Source: Vibrio artabrorum
GTDB lineage: Bacteria; Pseudomonadota; Gammaproteobacteria; Enterobacterales; Vibrionaceae
Reading direction: 5' to 3'
Length of the DNA: 64,000 nt
NCBI RefSeq assembly: GCF_024347295.1
Contig: NZ_AP025459.1
Location: forward strand, 1,274,471-1,338,470
This document shows, one piece after another, positions 44,694 through 53,567 of this stretch (its first letter is position 1; every line of letters begins with the position of its first letter). Below the pieces are notes generated by a model. The model was not told the origin of the DNA and made no database searches. It was given only the letters and a program-made list of their open reading frames with translations. The position numbers and the translations under genes are program-made.

Positions 44694-46769
44694 TTACTTT
44701 TTACGGACCACTGGATAATCAGAGCCATGAAGCTCTTGTACAAAACCCGAGCCATCGCCGCTATGTGTAACCCATACTTTCTCTTTCGCGCGTGTCATAG
44801 CGACATAGAATAAACGTCGTTCTTCAGCATAAGGAAACTCATCTGACGATTCTGTTAATGCACCATCGATGTGCAGTTGCTTCTTCTTCGCAGGGAACTG
44901 ACCTTCATCCACACAAAGAATAATCACAAAATCGGCTTCTTTGCCCTTACTGGCGTGACAAGTCATGAAATTGATATCGATTGAGGTATAGATTTTTTTC
45001 CATTCTTCCAGTAATTCTGGTTTGTGGTAATGATTACGGCCCAGCAGCAATACAGACTTATTGGTTTTGCCTTTGGATTGTCGGTTTAATTGATCAAGGA
45101 TTTTTTCGACTTCTTTGCTTGGCGCACTGTAGACGGCCTTTTGTTTCTGTTGCTTAAAGCTGTTTAGTTCTTTGGGCAATTGAATTGGGTTTTCCTGTAC
45201 AAATCGGTTCGCAACAGCACCTAACTGATTATTAAATCGGTAAGTCGTATCCAAGTGGTGAATTGTTGAACTCTTAAAACGCGATTTAAACCCCGTGGTT
45301 AAATCAACATCTGCCCCTGCAAACTGGTAGATAGATTGCCAATCATCACCTACTGCAAAGATAGAGGCTTGGTGGTCGGCTTTCGACTGGTTACACAATG
45401 CTTCAACCAGAGCAAGGCGATCAGGAGAGATATCTTGGTATTCATCGATCATGATAAATTTCCAAGGAGAGATAAACTTGCCCTTTTCAACGTATTGAGT
45501 CGCTCGACTGATCATGATAGAGAAGTCGATATGATTCTCTTCTTTTAGTGCTTTTTGCCAAGCGGTAACACATGGCCAACACAGTGAAAGTTCACTATTC
45601 AAACGTGTGTAGTCTTTATGGTCGATGAGCCGTTCTTGTACTTCTTTTTTTGATAAGCCCGATGCATTCAACTGCTCAAGTTGTTTTTCTAGCCAACCTA
45701 TCAATTTAAGGTTAGAGACGTGGCTGCCAAGCTCGTCATCACCGGTTAAATAGGCGATTGGCCATTTGGACAGGTGCTTTTGCCAGCGCTTGAAGTTGGT
45801 TGGTGTCATCCAGTGCTTTTTCAACCAATCAATACACCATGCTTGGCGTTGATTGTCATCTAAAGCGAGGGGGGAGATAACAACCCGTTCACTTTCGACT
45901 TGATTCAGTATTTTTAAACCTAACTGATGAAAAGTACTGACTTCGACTTTGTCGGCTGATAAACCAATTTTGCTGTCGAGACGTTGCTTCATTTCGATAG
46001 CGGCTTCACGTCCAAATGCGAGCAATAACAGTTCTTCAGCTTGGGCCTGATGACTTTGCAATAAATAAGAGACGCGAGCCGTCAATACGCTTGTTTTTCC
46101 AGAACCCGCCCCCGCAAGGATCAGGTTATGGTCGTCGTTCATCAAAACGGCGTATTGCTGAGACAAATTCAATGGGGACGACTCACATTGCGCAAACAAT
46201 ACCGCCCAGTTTTGTCTTTCTGTCTCTAACCATTGCAGGTTGCGTTCCGCTTGCTTGATTTCGGTTTCCGATAACCATTGCTGCATTGTCGCGACACGCT
46301 TTGGCATGCGTTGAACGGCTTCTTCTAAGCTCATGTTCATGCTTTCCAAACCAAAGTTAACCATGTCAACCCAAGCGTTGACCTTAGAATGCGGTAAGAA
46401 GGCAGGAAGTTGCTCTAGACGTGTCAGTTCGGCTTCCCACTGAGGGACATGTTCAGCCAGCTGTTGACACTGTGTGTCATGCCATTTTTGGTATGCTGCA
46501 ACCGCTGAGCGAGCAAACTGACGACACTGAGCCCAAGGAAGGCCTTGAACTAACCAACAGCGTTGCTTCCCATCTTGTTGATGAGCAAAGAACTGCAACG
46601 ATCCCCAAAACAAGCCACGTTTTATCGCGATCTTGCCACTCCAAATAGTAAACGGGATGCGTTCTTCACTTCCCACCGAAGATAACCGTAGACGTGGACC
46701 ATCAAGCTCAACCTGATGATACTCATTTTGAATAAAAAACTGTGCAGTCTTATTAGCGCTTAGCTGCAT
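44694..46769 (-). CDS. helD: DNA helicase IV
   Basis: 691 residues, close to E. coli HelD (684). This superfamily-1A 3'-5' helicase has a ~200-residue N-terminal domain (IPFTIWSGKIAIKRGLFWGSLQFF), Walker A LILAGAGSGKTSVLTARV, Walker B FIMIDEYQDISPDRLALVEAL, motif III VGDDWQSIYQFAGAD, motif IV/V YRFNNQLGAVANRF and FMTCHASKGKEADFVIIL, and motif VI YVAMTRAKEKVWVTH. A longer frame begins 16 codons earlier, but the alignable start MQLSANKTAQFF matches HelD. It marks the edge of conserved chromosome beyond the integron. Confidence 0.92.
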   Translation of the reverse strand: MQLSANKTAQFFIQNEYHQVELDGPRLRLSSVGSEERIPFTIWSGKIAIKRGLFWGSLQFFAHQQDGKQRCWLVQGLPWAQCRQFARSAVAAYQKWHDTQCQQLAEHVPQWEAELTRLEQLPAFLPHSKVNAWVDMVNFGLESMNMSLEEAVQRMPKRVATMQQWLSETEIKQAERNLQWLETERQNWAVLFAQCESSPLNLSQQYAVLMNDDHNLILAGAGSGKTSVLTARVSYLLQSHQAQAEELLLLAFGREAAIEMKQRLDSKIGLSADKVEVSTFHQLGLKILNQVESERVVISPLALDDNQRQAWCIDWLKKHWMTPTNFKRWQKHLSKWPIAYLTGDDELGSHVSNLKLIGWLEKQLEQLNASGLSKKEVQERLIDHKDYTRLNSELSLCWPCVTAWQKALKEENHIDFSIMISRATQYVEKGKFISPWKFIMIDEYQDISPDRLALVEALCNQSKADHQASIFAVGDDWQSIYQFAGADVDLTTGFKSRFKSSTIHHLDTTYRFNNQLGAVANRFVQENPIQLPKELNSFKQQKQKAVYSAPSKEVEKILDQLNRQSKGKTNKSVLLLGRNHYHKPELLEEWKKIYTSIDINFMTCHASKGKEADFVIILCVDEGQFPAKKKQLHIDGALTESSDEFPYAEERRLFYVAMTRAKEKVWVTHSGDGSGFVQELHGSDYPVVRKK

Positions 46770-46946
46770 TGGAGCATGCTCTTTAATTAGGAATAGTGAA
46801 TTTATATCATGATGCAATGATAATTAATAATATCTCATCTCTTATCGACGCTTTCATGACCACTTAAGGGCAATTATGGATAAGTATCAAATTGTTGTGC
46901 TTGATTTCTGTTAGGATTATGGTTTTAGTGTGTTAAGTGAGCAACT

Positions 46947-49133
46947 GTGGACTTCTCTGCCAAATTACGTCTTTATTGGGCGAATAAAACCATAAATTAC
47001 AGTGTATTAATCCTCATAACTCTGCTCGGTGTTGTGGTGCCTACTTGGTACTATGGACAAAACACACTCATCACACCTCTCATTTTAGGTATCATCGCAG
47101 CCGCGCTAGCAGAAAGCGACGATAGCTTCACTGGTCGCTTGAAAGCTCTCAGTCTTACGTTTATCTGCTTTGCGATCGCGGCCTTTTCTATTGAATTACT
47201 TTTCAATACACCTTGGTTGTTCGCACTAGGGCTTTTTGTCTCAACATTTTCGTTCATTATACTTGGTGCGATTGGGCCTAAATACGCGAGTATTGCATTC
47301 GGCTCTCTGCTGGTCGCCATCTATACCATGCTCGGTGCTCATGAAAGCACCAACCTATGGTTTCAGCCATTGCTATTACTGACAGGGGCCGCTTGGTACT
47401 ACTTTATGTCAATGATTTGGCAAATTGTATGGCCAATGCAACCTGTCCAGCAAAACCTTGCTACGGTATTTGATCAGATCGGCACTTACATGGAATCCAA
47501 GGCCGAGCTATTCTACCCAGTATCAGACCTTATTCCTCAACCTCACCGTATTATTGAGTCTAAATTAAACGCAAGTACTGTGAATGCACTCAACATGTGT
47601 AAAGCAACACTGCTTAACCGCTCTAAACGAGGGCATATTGACGGCCCTAGTGATAGATTCCTAAATACCTACTTTATTGCCCAAGACATTCATGAACGAG
47701 TGAGCTCAACCCACTATCGCTATCAAGAACTGGCCAAGCACTTCGAACGTTCAGATGTGCTATTCCGCTTTAAATACCTACTAGAGGCACAAGCCACAGC
47801 GTGTAAAGAAGTCGCGAGTTCACTTAAAGTCGGCGCAGAGTATCAACACGGTGACAAATCTGTTTTAGCTCTTGATGAACTGATGTCCTCCCTCACTCAC
47901 CTTCATCAGAAGAATAAACCTGAATGGAAACCGTTGTTGAACCAGTTAGATTACCTTTTCAATAACTTAGCCACTGTTGAAAAGCAGCTATCAAACATCA
48001 GCAACCCAGACGTCATAAAGTTAGAAGAAGGTGTATTAAACGATACCAATCCACATACGTTAACAGCCATGTGGCAAAAGATCAGAGCGAACCTGAATAC
48101 CGATTCTATGTTGTTTCGCCACGCCGCTCGGATGGCAATCACACTGACGCTTGGCTACGGGATAATTCAAGGTTTTGATATCGAACGTGGCTATTGGATC
48201 CTATTGACGACCTTATTCGTGTGCCAACCCAATTACAGTGCCACTCGACAAAAGCTGACCGCTCGAGTCATTGGCACAGTCGCTGGCTTGTTGATTGGGG
48301 TTCTGCTATTAACATTCTTCCCTTCTCAAGAGAGCCAACTGGTATTCATCGTTGTCAGTGGCGTGATGTTCTTCGCGTTACGCATTAACAACTATGGTTT
48401 CGCTACTGGTTTTATCACCTTATTGGTCTTATTTTGCTTTAATCAACTTGGTGAGGGTTATGCGGTCGTTCTACCGAGATTGGCCGATACCTTTATTGGC
48501 TGCGCCCTTGCTGTTTTAGCGGTGATTTACATATTACCTGACTGGCAATCGAAACGACTTCACAAAGTCATGGCTGATGCCCTCGATGCCAATAAAAATT
48601 ATTTGGATCAAATCATTGGCCAATATCGCATCGGGAAAAAGGACACCTTAAATTATCGTATTGCCCGCCGTAACGCACACAATAACGACGCTAATCTCAC
48701 CCTCGCTATCAGCAGCATGTTAGTTGAACCCGGCAAATATCGAACCTCTGAAGATGAAAGTTTTCGATTTTTGACGCTTAACCACGCTATGCTCAGCTAC
48801 ATTTCGGCCTTGGGAGCGCATAGAACTCGCATTGACGATGAAGCGACACATAAACTCGTTCTAGACGCACACAGCGTCATACACGAGCACTTAGATGCGC
48901 TCAATGAGCAACTGTTCTCTCATCAAGAGCAATGCGAAGTGAAAAATGCTTACGACCCTGAACTGGACCAGCGCTTGAATGAGTGGCGAGAAGAAGATGA
49001 AAGCTCGGTCAGAATGGTTTTACAACAACTCCATTTGATTTATCGGATGCTTCCCGAGTTACATACGCTAGCAACCAAATTCGCGGTCAAGGTAAAAATA
49101 GACAAACCGCTTGAAAGCGATCACTCTGAGTAG
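46947..49133 (+). CDS. yccS: YccS/YhfK-type FUSC-family inner-membrane protein
   Basis: 728 residues. The family repeats a membrane block, soluble block, membrane block, soluble block plan: about six helices at ~20-150 (NYSVLILITLLGVVVPTWYY, TPLILGIIAAALAES, FALGLFVSTFSFIILGAIG), a cytoplasmic region, and a second set at ~395-530 (GYWILLTTLFVCQPNYSATRQKLTARVIGTVAGLLIGVLLL, a fusaric-acid-resistance signature). It is related to aromatic-acid and drug efflux pumps; substrate unknown. The start is GTG 46947. Divergent from helD. Confidence 0.88.
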   Translation: MDFSAKLRLYWANKTINYSVLILITLLGVVVPTWYYGQNTLITPLILGIIAAALAESDDSFTGRLKALSLTFICFAIAAFSIELLFNTPWLFALGLFVSTFSFIILGAIGPKYASIAFGSLLVAIYTMLGAHESTNLWFQPLLLLTGAAWYYFMSMIWQIVWPMQPVQQNLATVFDQIGTYMESKAELFYPVSDLIPQPHRIIESKLNASTVNALNMCKATLLNRSKRGHIDGPSDRFLNTYFIAQDIHERVSSTHYRYQELAKHFERSDVLFRFKYLLEAQATACKEVASSLKVGAEYQHGDKSVLALDELMSSLTHLHQKNKPEWKPLLNQLDYLFNNLATVEKQLSNISNPDVIKLEEGVLNDTNPHTLTAMWQKIRANLNTDSMLFRHAARMAITLTLGYGIIQGFDIERGYWILLTTLFVCQPNYSATRQKLTARVIGTVAGLLIGVLLLTFFPSQESQLVFIVVSGVMFFALRINNYGFATGFITLLVLFCFNQLGEGYAVVLPRLADTFIGCALAVLAVIYILPDWQSKRLHKVMADALDANKNYLDQIIGQYRIGKKDTLNYRIARRNAHNNDANLTLAISSMLVEPGKYRTSEDESFRFLTLNHAMLSYISALGAHRTRIDDEATHKLVLDAHSVIHEHLDALNEQLFSHQEQCEVKNAYDPELDQRLNEWREEDESSVRMVLQQLHLIYRMLPELHTLATKFAVKVKIDKPLESDHSE

Positions 49134-49245
49134 AAAACAAATGAATTAAAAACAAAAAGATAGCGAACGATGGTTAAATATTGAACACCGCATATCTTCA
49201 CACTTCCACCTAACCACACGACGTAACCAGTGGCACTACCGTCAT

Positions 49246-49277
49246 AACCCCCATATCGCAATAGCTTGGGGGTTTTT
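49246..49277 (+). terminator. Terminator after yccS
   Basis: AACCCCC, then a 15-base loop, then GGGGGTTTTT, about 110 bp after the stop. Confidence 0.75.
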
Positions 49278-49482
49278 ACATTATAATAATATTCCTGACA
49301 TGGATTGACCTCCCCATAACATCGCCTAACACTTTTCGGACAATAAACAAGCAAGGCGATTTATAGTGTATTAGTTCTCGGAAGTAACAAATTGCAATGA
49401 ATTATTCATTGAATATTGTTTGATTTCACGCACCAATAGTCTATGCTCAATTGAGCATATGGATTTGCACCAAGGTCACATT

Positions 49483-49644
49483 ATGAATACACAACAATTT
49501 GAAGAGTTTAAACAACAGTTACAACATCTTAATTCGCAGCAACTGAAAGTGTTACAAGGCGAAATAGATGGTAACCTTGAGAGCGACAAACGTACCGTGC
49601 TTACTGATGAAGAGTTAAACGCGCTAAATGACCTGTTCAGTTAA
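49483..49644 (+). CDS. Small conserved-looking protein of 53 residues
   Basis: MNTQQFEEFKQQLQHLNSQQ, then LKVLQGEIDGNLESDKRTVLTDEELNALNDLFS. It is amphipathic-helical and acidic, with no cysteines or membrane segment. The end (LTDEELNALNDLF) and the N-terminal FxQLxxLxxxQLxxLQGEI pattern look like a small Vibrio protein of unknown function. AAGGTCACATT precedes the ATG. The 74-codon frame upstream has no start signal. Standing alone between yccS and the next gene. Confidence 0.6.
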   Translation: MNTQQFEEFKQQLQHLNSQQLKVLQGEIDGNLESDKRTVLTDEELNALNDLFS

Positions 49645-49663
49645 TAGGCAGATCACTATTTTT

Positions 49664-49699
49664 GCTTAAGTTCACATTTTCGCTTAAGTTCACATTTTC
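49664..49699 (+). repeat. Tandem 18-bp repeat (two copies)
   Basis: GCTTAAGTTCACATTTTC twice in direct succession, in the gap between two small genes. Confidence 0.9.
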
Positions 49700-49781
49700 A
49701 ACGTAGACTTCATCTGTTCACCATCGCGCTCAAAATATCGCCCGCCTAGACTCATTTCATACGTCAATAAAAGGTTCTGCT

Positions 49782-50102
49782 ATGTCGATATCTGGTATTC
49801 AACCTGGTTACGCCATTATCCAGCAGTCAGCAAACATGGCTGAAGAAGCCGCAATCGAGCTCAACCAAGCCTCCCAACATTCTCTAGAATCCGACGATAC
49901 TTTCCAAGCTAGCGATCTCAGTTTTAATCAAATTGCACCTGAAAAATCTCTTTCTTCAAAAGACAAACAACCTGAACTTATTCCATCCTCAAGTGAAGCC
50001 TTGCTAAAACTGACACAAAGTGCAAATTATAATCGTATTGGTGCGAGTGTCGTTAATCGTCAAAACGATGCCATTGGTCGTATTCTCGATATCCATATCT
50101 AA
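49782..50102 (+). CDS. Hypothetical protein, 106 residues
   Basis: MSISGIQPGYAIIQQSANMAEEAAIELN opens a protein with a polar, serine-rich middle and a C-terminus RIGASVVNRQNDAIGRILDIHI. The start and end resemble flagellar rod/hook-associated short proteins (helical ends, disordered middle), but no named family is certain. AAAAGGTTCTGCT precedes the ATG. No signal peptide. Confidence 0.55.
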   Translation: MSISGIQPGYAIIQQSANMAEEAAIELNQASQHSLESDDTFQASDLSFNQIAPEKSLSSKDKQPELIPSSSEALLKLTQSANYNRIGASVVNRQNDAIGRILDIHI

Positions 50103-50285
50103 TCTAGACACGATCTTACGTCTTTTCTATGTCCTTAACCTGATAGTTTCAATCACTCTCGATGCTTTTTGTCGCGATAAGTCCACAAACTGTAACTCAT
50201 TATATCTGATGCTTGTTTCTGGTTTATTACTCGGTAGAATCAGCGCAAACTATTCTTGCCGCACAAATTTGACTTCGTAGTAATT

Positions 50286-51545
50286 ATGCCAAAACTCAAC
50301 CTGCATCGCCGTGACTATGTTTCTATTTTAGGAGGTGCCATCTCCGCAGACGAATTAGAAAATAAGCTGCAACCTCATTTTGAGAAGCCAGTCAATAAAC
50401 TGACTCCAAGCCCGTACCTGACAGAAAAAAATCTATCGCGCCGTTGGGCTTCTCTCGACAATTCAGAATCACAGCAACAGTTGCTTGATCCCCATACTCA
50501 AAGTCAGATGCAAGCCTATGAAAAAAACATCGAGCATTTTATTGGCACCGTTAAAGTTCCTGTTGGCATATCCGGTCCTTTAAGAGTTAATGGCCTATTT
50601 GCAAAAGGCGATTACCTCGTTCCGTTAGCAACCACAGAAGCGGCGCTTGTTGCGTCTTATAACCGCGGATCAACATTGATCACCGCTTGTGGCGGCGCAA
50701 GTGCGATGTTACTCAATGAAGGCGTGACACGTACACCAGGTTTCGCATTTCGGGGCTTAGTTGAAGCAGGACAATTTGTGGCTTGGGCGGTTACCCAATA
50801 CGACCAGTTTAAAACATTGGCAGAGTCTACCACTTCACACGGTAAACTGACTGACATCAATATCAACATCGAAGGCAATCATGTCTATTTGGTGTTCGAA
50901 TTTCTAACCGGAGACGCGTCCGGTCAGAATATGGTGACGATTGCGACCAACGCTGTTTTTGAGTACATCATTGAAAATACGCCGGTCAAACCCGATCACG
51001 CGTTCCTTGATGGCAACTTGTCAGGCGACAAAAAAGCCAATACTCAAACCTTGCGTAGCGTTCGTGGTAAAAAGGTCACAGCCGAGGTGAATATCTCTGC
51101 AGAGCTTGTCGCTAAGTACCTACATACCACGCCAGAAAAGATGGTCCAGTTTGGTCAAATGACCACCGTCGGTGGCGCTTTGAGTGGTACTATCGGTATC
51201 AACGCTCATTATGCAAATGCGCTTGCGGCACTTTACATTGCTTGTGGCCAAGACGCAGCGTGTGTGGCTGAATCTGCAATTGGTATGACACGAATGGAAC
51301 TGAACAAAGAAGGCGGCTTATACGCGAGCGTAACACTGCCGAACTTGATGTTAGGGACAGTCGGAGGCGGTACCAGCCTACCAAGCCAAAAGGCGTGTCT
51401 AGACTTGCTAGGACTGCACGGCAACGGTAAATCACAAGCCCTAGCTGAAGTCTGTGCTGCATTATGTTTAGCCGGTGAACTATCAATTGTTGGCGCGTTT
51501 TGTGCTGGTCATTTTTCGCGAGCTCATCACAAGTTAGCGCGCTAA
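50286..51545 (+). CDS. Hydroxymethylglutaryl-CoA reductase
   Basis: 419 residues from ATG 50286. It reduces HMG-CoA to mevalonate. Family motifs: EHFIGTVKVPVGISGPL (substrate binding, E), VPLATTEAALVASYNRG (TTEGALVAS equivalent, with A for G), FEFLTGDASGQNMVTIATNA (DAMGMN cofactor motif as DASGQN), LDGNLSGDKKANTQTLR (catalytic K), and LMLGTVGGGTSLPSQKACL. The C-terminal GHFSRAHHKLAR supplies the catalytic H. HMG-CoA reductase genes are known in other Vibrio. No other mevalonate genes are in the window. A LysR gene follows 53 bp downstream on the same strand. Confidence 0.93.
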   Translation: MPKLNLHRRDYVSILGGAISADELENKLQPHFEKPVNKLTPSPYLTEKNLSRRWASLDNSESQQQLLDPHTQSQMQAYEKNIEHFIGTVKVPVGISGPLRVNGLFAKGDYLVPLATTEAALVASYNRGSTLITACGGASAMLLNEGVTRTPGFAFRGLVEAGQFVAWAVTQYDQFKTLAESTTSHGKLTDININIEGNHVYLVFEFLTGDASGQNMVTIATNAVFEYIIENTPVKPDHAFLDGNLSGDKKANTQTLRSVRGKKVTAEVNISAELVAKYLHTTPEKMVQFGQMTTVGGALSGTIGINAHYANALAALYIACGQDAACVAESAIGMTRMELNKEGGLYASVTLPNLMLGTVGGGTSLPSQKACLDLLGLHGNGKSQALAEVCAALCLAGELSIVGAFCAGHFSRAHHKLAR

Positions 51546-51598
51546 TTTCTGTTATAAGATCTTAAACCTACCGTTGTCACGCATTGAGTGAGTTGTGA

Positions 51599-52519
51599 AT
51601 GGATTACTTACATTTATCAAGAGTGAGTCTTAAACACCTCACTGCGCTGCATATTATGCTGAACACACACAGCGTCACTCAAACCTCAGAACAACTCTTT
51701 GTCAGCCCTTCAAGTATAAGCAAAACATTATCTCAGCTACGTGACATCCTCAACGACGAGCTTTTCTATCGAGACGGCACCCAACTTATCCCGACTCCCT
51801 TTGCTCTGAAGATAGCTCCAACCGTTCACGCGATCCTTTCCAGCATGAATGGGTTGCTTCATCAGAAAAGTTTTACCCCTCAAGAATACCAAGGCAGCTT
51901 TTCTCTTTCGATGCGTGAAAGTACCTTTGAGGTGTTCGCGTCGAAGATAAGTAAAATCACGACTAGACTGGCACCAAAAGCGAAGTTCAACATCTATTCG
52001 AAACAGCAGCTCGGCTTCGATGCTTTACTCAGTGGCCAGGTCAATTTAATCTTGCTGCCCCATGATATTTCGCAGCCACCAACGGACGATAAAGAGTTGG
52101 TTTGGGAAACCATTCTTACCGATGAAATGGTTTGTTTAATGAACGCGCATCACCCTCTTGCGCAGCAAGAACTGTCGGTGGAAGGCTATTTAGATTATAA
52201 ACACATTGGGATTTTAGATAACGAACTGTCTCAGCCTTACTTTGAGCAAAACTTAGTTCAATATCATAAGCCAAGAGAGATGGCGATATCGGTCGCGGAC
52301 TTTGGCGCTGCGGCTGTGTTGTGCCACCATACGCCTTTCCTGTTCACTTGCTCTAAACAGTGGGCTGAGCATGCTAAGCAAGCACAAGGGTTGGTCAGTA
52401 AACCACTGCCTTTTGATTACGGTAAGGTGGCGTATAGCTTGGTGTGGAACAAGCCCAATATGAATGACCAAGCGATCAAATGGTTGTGTGACTTGTTTTT
52501 AGAAGCTGAGTGTTTTTAG
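51599..52519 (+). CDS. LysR-family transcriptional regulator
   Basis: 306 residues. The N-terminal winged helix is SLKHLTALHIMLNTHSVTQTSEQLFVSPSSISKTLSQLRDIL, then NDELFYRDGTQLIPTPFAL. An effector-binding domain follows (FSLSMRESTFEVFASKISKI, ADFGAAAVLCHHTPFLFTC). It lies directly downstream of and co-oriented with HMG-CoA reductase, 53 bp apart, so the two may be cotranscribed; a regulatory link is inference. Confidence 0.9.
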   Translation: MDYLHLSRVSLKHLTALHIMLNTHSVTQTSEQLFVSPSSISKTLSQLRDILNDELFYRDGTQLIPTPFALKIAPTVHAILSSMNGLLHQKSFTPQEYQGSFSLSMRESTFEVFASKISKITTRLAPKAKFNIYSKQQLGFDALLSGQVNLILLPHDISQPPTDDKELVWETILTDEMVCLMNAHHPLAQQELSVEGYLDYKHIGILDNELSQPYFEQNLVQYHKPREMAISVADFGAAAVLCHHTPFLFTCSKQWAEHAKQAQGLVSKPLPFDYGKVAYSLVWNKPNMNDQAIKWLCDLFLEAECF

Positions 52520-52610
52520 AGGCTGAATGTTTTTAGACGCCTCGACTTTGTTGCAGCAGAGTTAGCGAACGAGGCGAGTTTTAGAAAGGCTCTATTTTGA
52601 AAAGAAATTA

Positions 52611-53528
52611 TTAGATATAGACCTCCGGAGTTTGCATCGGCCTTTGTACAATAGCGTAGAGCTTATCGTAAAAGCTCTGCACCTGTTGTTCTGTGCATTT
52701 CGGCCACTCTAAAGCCTCTCCAATCACACCATGGTGTTGAAATGCATTCAGCCGAATTCGAACATCACGTGGTAGCGCCTTCAAGTAACGCCCCACCTGT
52801 TCAATTTCGTCCTCAAGGTCGCTTTTATTGGGGATATGCAGCAACCTAACTTCGTGCAGTTTTCCTTTATCTGCAAGGTAGTCAATGGTTTTAAACACCC
52901 GATGGTTGCCTCTGCCCACTAACCATTGATGCGTTTCCGATTGCCATGATTTTAAGTCAATCATCGCACCATCGAGATAAGGCAACACCTTGTCCCACCC
53001 TTGCAGTGACAGCGAACCATTACTATCGATAAAGCACGTTAAGTGCGACAACTGAACATCGCTTTTTATCGCTTTGAATAACTCGATGATAAACGGCAGT
53101 TGCATCGTCGCTTCACCGCCAGAAACGGTAATACCACTCAAGAAAAACTGATTATGCCTGACGAGTTCAAGCACCTCCGAGACCGTCATTGAGGTCATTT
53201 TCGGGCTCGACTTATGGTCGCAGATATCAATGCAATGGTCGCAGTGGGTGCAGGCTACTGGGGCCCACTTCACGTTGCCATCAACCATGCTTAAAGCACG
53301 GCTCGGACAGACGCTAACACAGTCACCACAATGGTTACAGTGGTTGATGGTGTGGGGGTTGTGACAGGTAATACAGTCAAAATTGCAGCCCTGAAGAAAC
53401 AGCACCAAGCGGTTTCCCGGGCCATCAACACAAGAAAAGGTCAGCACACGGCTGACCTTCGCTTGTTTTTCTGTCTTATTATTTTTAACCCTAGCCATTT
53501 GAGTTGTTAGATCAGAAATTTTCATCAT
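52611..53528 (-). CDS. yjjW: YjjW-family glycyl-radical-enzyme activase
   Basis: 305 residues. Radical-SAM motif CNFDCITC (CxxxCxxC) follows VLTFSCVDGPGNRLVLFLQG. Two ferredoxin-like clusters come next: CNHCGDCVSVCPSRAL and CTHCDHCIDICDH. GITVSGGEATMQLPF (SAM binding, GGE) and MIDLKSWQSETHQWLVGRGN follow, as in pyruvate formate-lyase activases. It would install the glycyl radical on YjjI, encoded 39 bp upstream in the same operon. Oxygen-sensitive, so probably anaerobic. Confidence 0.92.
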   Translation of the reverse strand: MMKISDLTTQMARVKNNKTEKQAKVSRVLTFSCVDGPGNRLVLFLQGCNFDCITCHNPHTINHCNHCGDCVSVCPSRALSMVDGNVKWAPVACTHCDHCIDICDHKSSPKMTSMTVSEVLELVRHNQFFLSGITVSGGEATMQLPFIIELFKAIKSDVQLSHLTCFIDSNGSLSLQGWDKVLPYLDGAMIDLKSWQSETHQWLVGRGNHRVFKTIDYLADKGKLHEVRLLHIPNKSDLEDEIEQVGRYLKALPRDVRIRLNAFQHHGVIGEALEWPKCTEQQVQSFYDKLYAIVQRPMQTPEVYI

Positions 53529-53567
53529 TCGTATTGTTTGGTTATGGGGATCCGTTAGATCAGGGTG

